From CAYJDR01 sp964368965 (GTDB taxonomy: Bacteria; Chrysiogenota; Deferribacteres; Deferribacterales; Mucispirillaceae), in contig CAYJDR010000057.1 of NCBI GenBank assembly GCA_964368965.1, forward strand, positions 1 through 9,224: 9,224 bases of DNA, given 5' to 3'. The notes beneath the pieces were generated by a model, which was given only the letters and a program-made list of their open reading frames with translations, was not told where the DNA came from and ran no database searches. The translations under genes were made by a program, and so were the position numbers. How positions within the stretch are numbered: position 1 is the stretch's first letter; every line of letters begins with the position of its first letter. Shown piece after piece: positions 1 to 6,730 of the stretch.

Positions 1-1195
1 AGTTTACGTATCACGTAAGGATAAACAACTTCCTGTTGCACCTATAGTTGATAATACTACAGCAGATAACATAACAGAAATTATTGAGGAAGAAGAGGAA
101 ATTCTTGTAACGTGGTTCTTAGAGCAAGACCCAGACATAGAGGGCGCATTGCTATCTATTAATCCAAAAACTGGTGAAATATACACAATGGTTGGTGGCT
201 TTTCATACGAAAAATCATTCTTCAATAGAGCTATACAAGCATATCGTCAAACTGGTAGCTCGTTTAAGCCGATAGTTTATTCAGCAGCGTTTGAAAGCGG
301 CTACTGGCCGATGGACGTTATATATGATACACCAATCATATCAGAAGAAGTAGAAACAGACAACGTATGGAAACCTACAAACTATAGCGACAAATTCTAT
401 GGTGAAACAACACTTAAAGAGGCATTGTTGAAGTCTAGAAACATTGTTACTGTAAAAATAGCGGAAGAAATAGGCGTTAAAAAAATCACTAACTATGCTA
501 GAGCATACGGTTTAACATCTGATATTCCTAACGATTTATCAGTTAGTTTAGGTAGTGCGTCTGCATCTGTTTTAGAGATGGCTAACGCATATTCAGTGTT
601 CGCAAACAAGGGCTATAGACCAAGCTCGTCATACTTCATCACTAAGATTGAAGACATCGACGGCAATTTATTGTATGAATTTAAACCTGATGAACCTATA
701 CAAGTTATTACGCCTGCAGCTGCTGATATAATGACTAAGATTTTAGTTGATATAGTAGAAGTTGGTGGTGGTTGGCGTGCAAAAGCACTCAAAAAACAAG
801 TGGGTGGTAAAACAGGAACTACTAACGGGCCAAAAGACGGCTGGTTTGCAGGCTTCACACCTGATATAGTTACTGTTTCATGGGTAGGTTATGATGATTT
901 CAGAACAATAGACTTTAGCGATGCATCAGGTTCTTCGCTTGCAGCTCCACAATGGGTTACATACATGATAGAGGCTATCGGAAGCGAGCCGTTGAAGCTG
1001 TTTAGCTACTCGAAGGATACTGCATACTTTAAAGTTGATAGCGAAACTAATAAAATTACAGATTCTGTAACAGGCAAGTTTACATATGAAATATTCCCGA
1101 TAGATAAGGATGGCAACCCTATCCGTCTACGTGAGGGCGTACAACAACCAGAAGAGCAACAAACAGCACAACGGAGTGCAAATGTCAACAACTAA
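1..1195 (+). CDS. mrcA: Penicillin-binding protein 1A, C-terminal transpeptidase part (5' end outside window)
   Basis: Class A PBP that cross-links peptidoglycan in the periplasm. Only about 397 C-terminal residues are visible, read in frame from base 2; the membrane anchor and glycosyltransferase domain lie upstream of the window. The transpeptidase signatures are intact and in order: SxxK as GSSFKP (nucleophile Ser codon 257-259, Lys 266-268), SxN as SRN (434-442), and KTGT (809-820), followed by DGWFAGFTP, typical of PBP1A. Before the domain there is an acidic linker with five Glu in a row (bases 92-106), then the PBP1A-like entry NPKTGEIYTMVGG. The C-terminal tail is Gln/Glu-rich and ends at TAA 1193-1195. 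The next gene starts 14 nt before this stop, so the two are probably co-translated. The family is certain; the choice of symbol over ponA or mrcB is by similarity of motifs only. Confidence 0.95.
   Translation, partial: VYVSRKDKQLPVAPIVDNTTADNITEIIEEEEEILVTWFLEQDPDIEGALLSINPKTGEIYTMVGGFSYEKSFFNRAIQAYRQTGSSFKPIVYSAAFESGYWPMDVIYDTPIISEEVETDNVWKPTNYSDKFYGETTLKEALLKSRNIVTVKIAEEIGVKKITNYARAYGLTSDIPNDLSVSLGSASASVLEMANAYSVFANKGYRPSSSYFITKIEDIDGNLLYEFKPDEPIQVITPAAADIMTKILVDIVEVGGGWRAKALKKQVGGKTGTTNGPKDGWFAGFTPDIVTVSWVGYDDFRTIDFSDASGSSLAAPQWVTYMIEAIGSEPLKLFSYSKDTAYFKVDSETNKITDSVTGKFTYEIFPIDKDGNPIRLREGVQQPEEQQTAQRSANVNN
1173..1176 (+). promoter_or_regulatory. Ribosome binding site for the NtrC-like gene, inside the PBP1A 3' end
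   Basis: GGAG lies 5 nt before ATG 1182. It supports 1182 rather than the upstream in-frame ATG at 1110, which would add 24 residues that are only an out-of-frame reading of the PBP1A tail. Confidence 0.7.
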
Positions 1196-2108
1196 ACAAA
1201 TCATCTTCAAATCACATAAGATGAAGAGAGTTTATGATGTTGTCGATAATATCGCTACAAGCCGCGATGTAAACATCATGATAACTGGAGAGTTTGGCGT
1301 GGGTAAAGCTAACCTTGCTAAACTTATCCATATGAAAGATACTCGCTGTGGCAATATTGTTATTGTCGAACCGACTGAGTTAAAAGAGATTGCAGGCGAC
1401 ATAAAAGTTGTTGATAATTTTATTTCAGAAAAACTACAAGATGCTAAAGATGGTACAATAGTTATAAAATCTGTCAACCTCCTTTCACTTGATGTGCAAG
1501 AGCGCATAGCAGTTTTAGTAAAATCTCAAAAATCAAAGGGCGCTGCAAGGCTGATTGTAACCGCCCATAAAGATTTACACACGCAACTAAAGCAAAACAA
1601 AGCTAGCCATGTTTTGTGTGAGATATTGGTTGTGCATATAGATGTTCCGCCACTTAGGGAGCGCCGTGAAGATATCGCAACATATTGTTCATTATTCTTG
1701 CGCCATAAGCCTATCAGTAAAGAGGTGCTTGTGCTATTATCTGATTATGATTGGCATGGCAATGTAAACGAGTTGCAAGGAGCGCTAACGCAGCTAACAT
1801 TAATCGCAGGCGAAAGCGAAATAACTGTAGCTATGCTACCGTCAAAAATCCGTAAAAAGAGCACATCTAAATCTAAAAGCGCAATCGCAGAGGATTTATA
1901 CAAGCTAGCAAAAGGACTGCTAGAGGGCAGAAGCGATGAAGATGGAGACACGTTTGACCCATATTCAGAGTATCAAAAGTATGTTGAAATTCCACTTATC
2001 CAAGCAGCACTCAACATAACTAAAGGCAATAAAGTTCAAGCGGCTAAACTCATCAATATCAACCGTAACACGTTGAACAAAAAAATAAGAGAGTACGAAA
2101 TTGAGTAA
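1182..2108 (+). CDS. Degenerate NtrC-like AAA+ protein with Fis-type DNA-binding domain
   Basis: 308 aa from ATG 1182. Likely a DNA-binding regulator; function not known. It has no receiver or other sensory domain: the AAA+ core starts almost at once. Walker A is GEFGVGKA (residues 36-43). The usual bacterial enhancer-binding core can be followed: DGTIVI (90-95) where GTLFLDE is expected, LDVQERI (103-109), PPLRERREDI (156-165), and DWHGNVNEL (190-198) where DWPGNVREL is expected. Compared with sigma-54 activators, the Walker B acidic pair is replaced by Lys96-Ser97, the sensor II Arg is Asn196, the canonical FREDLYYRL segment is unrecognisable (about 140-149), and the segment that should carry GAFTGA is roughly 20 residues short and lacks it. 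The C-terminal Fis-like HTH is well preserved (GNKVQAAKL, NRNTLNKKI; 282-302). It overlaps the genes on both sides. TyrR-like or purely architectural regulators are the closest comparisons. Sigma-54 activation is unlikely. Confidence 0.85.
   Translation: MSTTKQIIFKSHKMKRVYDVVDNIATSRDVNIMITGEFGVGKANLAKLIHMKDTRCGNIVIVEPTELKEIAGDIKVVDNFISEKLQDAKDGTIVIKSVNLLSLDVQERIAVLVKSQKSKGAARLIVTAHKDLHTQLKQNKASHVLCEILVVHIDVPPLRERREDIATYCSLFLRHKPISKEVLVLLSDYDWHGNVNELQGALTQLTLIAGESEITVAMLPSKIRKKSTSKSKSAIAEDLYKLAKGLLEGRSDEDGDTFDPYSEYQKYVEIPLIQAALNITKGNKVQAAKLININRNTLNKKIREYEIE
2087..2093 (+). promoter_or_regulatory. Ribosome binding site supporting the TTG start of rnr
   Basis: AAGAGAG lies 7 nt before TTG 2101, inside the 3' end of the NtrC-like gene. 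No ATG occurs in the rnr frame until well inside the first cold-shock domain, so TTG is the best start. Confidence 0.5.
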
Positions 2109-4113
2109 AAACAAAAAAGATAAAAAACCTAAACCAACCAAAATAATTAGACGTCTCGCACAACCATTTAAACCACAACAAAAACCAGTAGATAATAAAC
2201 AAATCATAACAGGCACAATTGAATCACACCGTGATGGGTTCGCATTCTTCATACCAGATAACAAAGATGAAAAAGACCTATTCATACACGAAAAAAACTT
2301 ATCAGGTGCAATGCATAAAGACCACGTAGCAATAAAAGTTGTGTCGTTCAAAGGTAAGCTTGAAGGCGTAGTTGTTGATATCATTGAACGTGGCGTAAAA
2401 GAGATATTAGGCGTTGTTGATAGAGTCGGGCAGATTACAACGATAATACCGTTCTCAAGAAATTTCACTGAGATAATCAATATCAAAAACAACACTGTCA
2501 AAGTTAAAGATGGCGACGTTGTGCAAGTGAAAATAGAGAAATATCCAACAAATAAAAAACCTGCAACAGGGCATATTAGCGATGTTATAGGCCATATCAC
2601 AGATGTCGGCATTGATAATAAAATTGTAATGTATAAACACAACTTAACACATGATTTTCCTGAACAAGTTGTTGCTGAAACAGACGTTATTGAAGCAGGC
2701 AAATTTCCAAACCGTTTTCGCTCAGTTGCAGATTATAAAAATATGTTCACTGTTACTATCGACGGCGAAACGGCAAAAGACTATGACGATGCAATCAGTA
2801 TCGAAAAAGATGGCGATGACTTTGTGCTATACGTCCACATTGCAGATGTTACAAGATATGTGACGCGTGGCTCTGCAATTGATAATGAGGCTCGTTTGCG
2901 TGGCACAAGTGTATATTTTCCAGAGTTTGCAATACCAATGCTGCCAGAGGCTATCTCAAACGGCGTGTGTAGCTTATTACCAAATGTTGATAGGTACACA
3001 GTAACTGCGAAAATCAAGTTTGATAAAGAAGGCAACAAACTAGAAAAACACTTCTATCGCTCAAAAATCAATAGTAATTATAGGTTGACATACACTTATG
3101 TAAACGAAGTCTTAGCTGGCACAGAGCAACCTAAGTGTGAAGAGTTTAGGCTATTTTTAGGCATGGCTAAAGAACTTGCAGACATACTAGCAGCAAGGCG
3201 TGTAAAAGGTGGCGGTGTTGATTTTGACTTGCCAGAGCCGACATTCTCATTTGCTAAAGATGGCAGAGTTGCAGATATCTCTCCAGCTGAGCGTGGCTTT
3301 GCTGAGCGTATGATTGAATTTTTTATGATATCCGCTAACGAAGCAGTTGCTGAATTTTTGTTTGATGGCAATGTGCCTACAGTATATAGAACGCACGGTG
3401 AGCCAGATGTTCGTAAAATTGAACAATGGGTTACAGTTGCACGTAGCTTGTCTATACCTGTGCCACCTATCCAGCACCCAATCACACCAAATGATTTAAG
3501 GGCGATGTCAGAGGCTGTTAAGGGTGCAAAGCAATCAGAATTGTTAAACTCGCTACTAGTGCGCTCAATGATGCGTGCAGAATATACTACTACTAATGAT
3601 GGGCATTTTGGTTTGTCTTCAACGGCATATACTCATTTTACAAGCCCAATTCGCCGCTATCCTGATGTGTTAGTGCATAGGGCTTTGTTGAGTAAGCTTG
3701 GGTTGGGCGATATATCTGAGCCTATGGACGAGTTGATGATACTTGCAAACACAACATCTACTCAAGAGCGTGCAGCAAACGATGCTGAGGGTGAAATAGG
3801 CGTATTTAAAAAGTTAGAATACTTAGAAATGCATGAACTCGACGAGTTTGAAGCATATATAAATAGAGTAGGCGCACATGGTGTGTTTATTTATGTTGAA
3901 AAACTAATGCTTACAGGGTTTATAGATTATGCAAACTTATCAAACGAAACATTTATTGTAGAAGGTGGGGTTGCAGTTGGTGTAAACTCAAATAGGCGCT
4001 ATCGCTTAGGCGACAGATTAAGTGTACGCTTATTCTACCTCGATATTATGCAACTCAGGGCTGATTTTGAAGCTGCAAATATGGTGCGCAAGAAAAAAAA
4101 GAAGAAAAAATAA
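2101..4113 (+). CDS. rnr: Ribonuclease R (RNase II/R family 3'-5' exoribonuclease)
   Basis: 670 aa from a TTG start that overlaps the previous gene by 8 nt. Processive 3'-5' hydrolytic exoribonuclease acting in the cytoplasm in RNA turnover and quality control. Order of parts: a basic N-terminal tail of about 33 residues; a cold-shock RNA-binding domain (about 36-85, with DGFAFFIPD and DLFIHEKNL); a second OB-like domain (about 98-180); the RNB catalytic domain, whose signature carries Asp221, Asp227, Asp229 and Asp230 with the same 6-2-1 spacing as the four metal-binding Asp of E. coli RNase II; HFTSPIRRYPD, typical of the family; an S1 domain (about 580-655); and a Lys-rich tail ending in seven Lys. 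It is shorter than E. coli RNase R (813 aa) and lacks the N-terminal helix-turn-helix found in many homologues. The symbol rests on domain architecture; RNase II is a less likely reading given the basic tail. Confidence 0.95.
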   Translation: MSKNKKDKKPKPTKIIRRLAQPFKPQQKPVDNKQIITGTIESHRDGFAFFIPDNKDEKDLFIHEKNLSGAMHKDHVAIKVVSFKGKLEGVVVDIIERGVKEILGVVDRVGQITTIIPFSRNFTEIINIKNNTVKVKDGDVVQVKIEKYPTNKKPATGHISDVIGHITDVGIDNKIVMYKHNLTHDFPEQVVAETDVIEAGKFPNRFRSVADYKNMFTVTIDGETAKDYDDAISIEKDGDDFVLYVHIADVTRYVTRGSAIDNEARLRGTSVYFPEFAIPMLPEAISNGVCSLLPNVDRYTVTAKIKFDKEGNKLEKHFYRSKINSNYRLTYTYVNEVLAGTEQPKCEEFRLFLGMAKELADILAARRVKGGGVDFDLPEPTFSFAKDGRVADISPAERGFAERMIEFFMISANEAVAEFLFDGNVPTVYRTHGEPDVRKIEQWVTVARSLSIPVPPIQHPITPNDLRAMSEAVKGAKQSELLNSLLVRSMMRAEYTTTNDGHFGLSSTAYTHFTSPIRRYPDVLVHRALLSKLGLGDISEPMDELMILANTTSTQERAANDAEGEIGVFKKLEYLEMHELDEFEAYINRVGAHGVFIYVEKLMLTGFIDYANLSNETFIVEGGVAVGVNSNRRYRLGDRLSVRLFYLDIMQLRADFEAANMVRKKKKKKK

Positions 4114-4133
4114 CAAAGAGTTACTATATTATA

Positions 4134-4185
4134 GATATTATTGATATAATTACAAAAAAGTGTTTGTAATGCTTGATATTATTGA
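4134..4185 (+). repeat. Direct repeat GATATTATTGA flanking an inverted repeat
   Basis: The 11-mer GATATTATTGA occurs at 4134-4144 and again at 4175-4185, starts 41 bp apart, and brackets the hairpin at 4149-4170. In such AT-rich DNA this could be chance, but the symmetric placement suggests a binding-site arrangement. Confidence 0.5.
4149..4170 (+). repeat. Perfect 8-bp inverted repeat downstream of rnr
   Basis: ATTACAAA (4149-4156) and TTTGTAAT (4163-4170) are exact reverse complements with a 6-nt loop. No T run follows, so it is not a classical terminator. It could be an operator or an mRNA 3'-end hairpin for rnr. Confidence 0.6.
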
Positions 4186-4197
4186 GATATACGATTA

Positions 4198-4224
4198 TTT
4201 TTGCGTAACAAGTATGCGCAAAAA
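4198..4224 (+). repeat. Perfect 8-bp inverted repeat upstream of motA
   Basis: TTTTTGCG (4198-4205) and CGCAAAAA (4217-4224) pair exactly around an 11-nt loop. The flanks do not give a U tract after the stem on either strand, which argues against a terminator. Confidence 0.55.
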
Positions 4225-4273
4225 AGTAAAAAAGATTGCTATATTTGAAAAAAAATGAAATTTTTACTTGAAA

Positions 4274-4294
4274 ATATCGGCAAATTGACGATAT
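4274..4294 (+). repeat. 6-bp inverted repeat ATATCG/CGATAT near the putative promoter
   Basis: ATATCG at 4274-4279 pairs with CGATAT at 4289-4294 across 9 nt. It overlaps the candidate -35 TTGACG (4285-4290), the position expected of a repressor or activator site. Short and AT-rich, so possibly chance. Confidence 0.4.
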
Positions 4295-4353
4295 AGTTAT
4301 AAGAATGGGTAAATAGTTTTTAATGTGCCCGTTCGATCTAAAATATATCAAAT

Positions 4354-4360
4354 AGAGAGA
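4354..4360 (+). promoter_or_regulatory. Ribosome binding site of motA
   Basis: AGAGAGA ends 7 nt before ATG 4368. Another ATG at 4361 directly abuts it but is in a different frame that does not give MotA, so 4368 is the start. Confidence 0.55.
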
Positions 4361-4367
4361 ATGTCTT

Positions 4368-5132
4368 ATGGATATAGGAAGTATAGTTGGTTTACTGATT
4401 ACGTGGGTGCTTGTTATCTGGTCAATGATGGTCGGCGTTGGTGTCGGTGCATACATTGACTTTCCGTCGTTTCTTATTGTTGTCGGTGGTACTATCGGTC
4501 TAATTATGGCTAGTACACCTATTAATCAACTTATTATCGCAATGAAATCTATATCTAAGGTATTCTTACACATACCTCAGTCAGGGCAGCTGCTTATTGC
4601 TATGCTTGTTGACTTCGCAGTTAAAGCTCGCCGTGATGGCATCTTATCGCTTGAGTCTGAAGAAGAAAACATGAAAGATGAATTTCTGCGCAAAGGCGTT
4701 AGGCTCACTGTCGATGGCACAGAGCCTGAAGTTATACGCGAAATTTTAGAAGTAGATGTTGAAAATATGCTCACTAGGCATAAAGATAACTCAGCAATGG
4801 TTCAGCTAATGATTGACCTTGCACCAGCCATGGGTATGATTGGTACACTTATTGGACTTGTTGGTATGCTTTTAAACATGAGTGACCCTGCCGCTATTGG
4901 TCCTGCCATGTCGGTTGCCTTGATTACAACTTTCTACGGCTCAGTTATTGCAAACATGATTGGTACACCGCTTTTCAATAAACTACGCGCTAGGTCGGCT
5001 GATGAAGAGCACCTGCGCAATATTATGCTTGCAGGCATCATGGCTATCCAGTCAGGTGATAACCCTCGTGTTGTTGAACAAAAGCTTAATGCATATTTAC
5101 CACCTTCACAAAGAAAGTCACAGTTTGACTAG
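4368..5132 (+). CDS. motA: Flagellar motor stator protein MotA/PomA
   Basis: 254 aa, full length. Inner-membrane stator subunit that couples ion flow to rotation with MotB. Four membrane segments can be seen, at roughly residues 2-24, 33-49, 148-170 and 180-200. The large cytoplasmic loop between segments 2 and 3 carries the charged stretch ARRDGILSLE (87-96), matching the Arg and Glu that contact FliG in E. coli MotA. The two conserved prolines appear as Pro153 (LAPAMGMIGTLIGLVGML) and Pro201 (IGTPLF). Thr160 and Thr187/188 stand where Na+-type PomA proteins have conserved Thr. motB follows after 33 bp. First gene of the flagellar block and probably its promoter-proximal member. Confidence 0.97.
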   Translation: MDIGSIVGLLITWVLVIWSMMVGVGVGAYIDFPSFLIVVGGTIGLIMASTPINQLIIAMKSISKVFLHIPQSGQLLIAMLVDFAVKARRDGILSLESEEENMKDEFLRKGVRLTVDGTEPEVIREILEVDVENMLTRHKDNSAMVQLMIDLAPAMGMIGTLIGLVGMLLNMSDPAAIGPAMSVALITTFYGSVIANMIGTPLFNKLRARSADEEHLRNIMLAGIMAIQSGDNPRVVEQKLNAYLPPSQRKSQFD

Positions 5133-5152
5133 TGCAGTATAACATATATTCT

Positions 5153-5158
5153 AAGGGG
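5153..5158 (+). promoter_or_regulatory. Ribosome binding site supporting the TTG start of motB
   Basis: AAGGGG lies 7 nt before TTG 5166. An in-frame TAA (5163-5165) sits immediately before the TTG, so no earlier start is possible. Confidence 0.75.
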
Positions 5159-5165
5159 TTTTTAA

Positions 5166-5894
5166 TTGGCTAAGAAAAAATGCCCAGAGTGTACACCAGG
5201 TGCTCCTAAATGGATGGCGACGTTCTCTGACCTTGTTACACTCTTGATGACATTCTTCGTTTTACTTATCACAATGGCTTCGTTTGATAAAATCAAATTC
5301 GAGCAAATGTTTAGCGTACTCACTGGCTCTCAAGGTATCCTTGACCTTGCTGGTGATTCAGACTTTAGCCAAGTCAGCGTTGTTAGCACTAGCGCATCAA
5401 ATGAACAATCTATAGAAACAACTGAAGATCAAATCGAGCAAACAGTTAAAGACTATGTCAACGCTCAAAACTTAGAGAATATGATATCAGTTATTAAAAC
5501 AGATAAAGGTATCAGCATACGCATTATGGATTCTGTCTTTTTTGCTAGTGGCAGCTCTACACTATTGCCCGCTGCGTCACCAATATTAAATACTGTTATT
5601 AACCTTGTTAAAGATACAAACTACTATATCAATATCGAGGGACACACAGACGACGTGCCAATAGGCAACAACCCCGCACTCAACTGGGATTTATCAGTTG
5701 ATAGGGCTGTAGCAGTTGTAAAATATTTTGCAGATAGTTCGTTTAACCCTATTAGGTTGTCTGCTTCTGGTTATGGACAATTTCACCCGTTGTTGCCAAA
5801 TATAACTAACGCTAATAGGTCAAAAAATAGAAGAGTAGAGATAAATATAATATCGCCTGAGTTCGCAGAAACAGGCGCAAACATATTTCAATAA
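5166..5894 (+). CDS. motB: Flagellar motor stator protein MotB/PomB
   Basis: 242 aa, TTG start fixed by the adjacent upstream stop and a good Shine-Dalgarno. Forms the ion channel with MotA and anchors the stator to peptidoglycan. The N-terminus is short and cytoplasmic, with a Cys pair (CPEC, residues 6-9), then a single membrane helix at about 17-39 containing the essential ion-binding Asp22 in WMATFSDLVTLLMTFF. A Ser/Thr/Glu-rich periplasmic linker follows (about 43-110), then an OmpA-like peptidoglycan-binding domain (about 120-232) with FFASGSSTLLP, IEGHTDDVPIG and the closing NRSKNRRVEI. The TFSDL form of the channel motif is closer to PomB/MotS proteins than to E. coli MotB. Confidence 0.97.
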   Translation: MAKKKCPECTPGAPKWMATFSDLVTLLMTFFVLLITMASFDKIKFEQMFSVLTGSQGILDLAGDSDFSQVSVVSTSASNEQSIETTEDQIEQTVKDYVNAQNLENMISVIKTDKGISIRIMDSVFFASGSSTLLPAASPILNTVINLVKDTNYYINIEGHTDDVPIGNNPALNWDLSVDRAVAVVKYFADSSFNPIRLSASGYGQFHPLLPNITNANRSKNRRVEINIISPEFAETGANIFQ

Positions 5895-5920
5895 TATAAT
5901 TACAATATACGGAGGATATT

Positions 5921-6436
5921 ATGGCTGAAGAAAACGATGAGAGTAGTGCACCCGCTAAGAAAAAATCAAAATTACCGTTAATAATCATTGCTGTAGTACT
6001 GCTATTAGTGCTTGGCGGTGGTGGCTTTGTTGCTATGACAATGATGTCTGCACCAGCAGAAGGCACTGAAGCGGCTAGCGAAGAAGTAATGGGCGAAGAC
6101 GAAGGTGCACCTGGAGTATCTGCAGAACCTGGCATGATGGTTCCATTTGATGTGTTTATTGTAAACCTTTCTAACGCTGGTGGTAAAAGATACCTAAAGA
6201 TTGCTATCACTGCTGAAGTTCCAGCTGGTAAAGAAGACTTAGCTACAGAAATTTCTTCAAAAATGCCTGTGATAAAAGATACATTAATATCTGTTCTATC
6301 ATCTAAAGCACTTGAAGAAATATCTACACAGCAAGGTAAAGTTTCACTAAAGCAAGAACTGCTACGTAGGATTAACTCAGTACTTGCAGGTGGCAAAGTT
6401 AAAGATTTATACTTTACTGACTTTGTCATCCAATAG
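5921..6436 (+). CDS. fliL: Flagellar basal-body-associated protein FliL
   Basis: 171 aa, preceded by a strong GGAGG (5911-5915) 5 nt before ATG. Single-pass inner-membrane protein that surrounds or stabilises stators near the basal body. The sequence shows a short charged cytoplasmic N-terminus with KKKSK before the membrane helix (about 18-41, with a GGGG run), an acidic low-complexity linker (about 45-68), and the periplasmic FliL domain containing VPFDVFIVNLSN, YLKIAI and a C-terminal KVKDLYFTDFVIQ, the classical FliL ending. It sits directly after motB, a common arrangement that agrees with its stator role. fliN starts 9 nt after its stop. Confidence 0.94.
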   Translation: MAEENDESSAPAKKKSKLPLIIIAVVLLLVLGGGGFVAMTMMSAPAEGTEAASEEVMGEDEGAPGVSAEPGMMVPFDVFIVNLSNAGGKRYLKIAITAEVPAGKEDLATEISSKMPVIKDTLISVLSSKALEEISTQQGKVSLKQELLRRINSVLAGGKVKDLYFTDFVIQ

Positions 6437-6445
6437 GATAACTTA

Positions 6446-6730
6446 ATGACTAGAGAAGAAATCAAAGAAACGTTTGGCGAAGTATTGTTCCGCATTACTG
6501 TTGAGTTAGGTCGTAAAAAAGCGACTATCAAAGATATGCTCAACTGGGAAAGTGGAACAATCATCAGGTTCAATAAAACATCTGGTGAACCGGTTGACTT
6601 CCTTGTTAACGGTAAGCCACTTGCTTATGGCGAGGTTATGGTGCTTGATGAAAAGTTTGCTATACGTATTAGTGAAATTATCACTAAAGAGCAACTTACT
6701 GAAAAGTTTAAAGAAGGGCTATATGCCTAA
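6446..6730 (+). CDS. fliN: Flagellar motor switch protein FliN (short, SpoA domain only)
   Basis: 94 aa. Forms the lower C-ring at the cytoplasmic face, where it helps set rotation direction and docks export cargo. Nearly the whole protein is a single SpoA (surface presentation of antigens) domain: ITVELGRKKATIKDML, WESGTIIRFNKTSGEPVDFL, VNGKPLAYGEVMVLDE and FAIRISEI follow the FliN consensus in order. It is shorter than E. coli FliN (137 aa) because the variable N-terminal part is missing, and no CheC-like domain is present, so it is not FliY or FliM. AGGA (6435-6438), overlapping the fliL stop, is the likely ribosome site. The last 8 nt overlap fliO. No fliM precedes it, unlike in many fliL-fliM-fliN operons. 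Confidence 0.9.
   Translation: MTREEIKETFGEVLFRITVELGRKKATIKDMLNWESGTIIRFNKTSGEPVDFLVNGKPLAYGEVMVLDEKFAIRISEIITKEQLTEKFKEGLYA

Larger units (their letters stand above)
4114..4367 (+). promoter_or_regulatory. Probable control region of the motA operon (no gene)
   Basis: 254 bp, very AT-rich, between rnr and motA, with no supportable ORF. As the only sizeable gap before seven tightly packed flagellar genes it is the likely promoter region. TTGACG at 4285-4290 is a plausible -35, but the best following AT-rich hexamer, TAAATA at 4310-4315, sits at a 19-nt spacing, so the call is weak. I found no sigma-54 -24/-12 GG-N10-GC pair. A TAAA...CGAT pair (4310-4313, 4334-4337) resembles the flagellar sigma-28 consensus but with spacing about 3 nt too long. 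The gap contains three perfect inverted repeats, listed separately. Confidence 0.45.

Noticed and set aside
1110..1181. Earlier ATG start for the NtrC-like gene
   Set aside because: Would extend it through 24 residues that are just another frame of the PBP1A tail; ATG 1182 has a better-spaced GGAG.
1965..2702. 245-aa minus-strand open frame
   Set aside because: Lies antisense to the regulator 3' end and rnr, has Ser/Thr/Cys-rich low-complexity composition typical of a shadow frame, and shows no domain; the plus-strand genes have clear motifs.
4149..4224. Rho-independent terminator for rnr
   Set aside because: The hairpins are AT-rich and neither is followed by a T tract on the plus strand.
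4310..4337. Sigma-28 flagellar promoter
   Set aside because: TAAA and CGAT are present but about 3 nt too far apart and the GCC before CGAT is absent; too weak to list as a site.
4114..4367. Sigma-54 promoter for the flagellar operon
   Set aside because: No GG-N10-GC pair was found on the plus strand, despite the neighbouring NtrC-like gene.
4124..4456. 110-aa minus-strand frame across the rnr-motA gap
   Set aside because: Runs through AT-rich DNA and into the motA start; Ile/Tyr/Phe-rich as any such DNA would give, with no ribosome site recognised.
5812..6573. 253-aa minus-strand open frame
   Set aside because: Antisense to motB, fliL and fliN; Ser-rich composition mirrors the Glu/Ala codons of fliL and no family is recognisable.
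6552..6722. Upstream extension of fliO
   Set aside because: It overlaps fliN over most of its length, and starting at 6723 yields a clean signal peptide with a good ribosome site.
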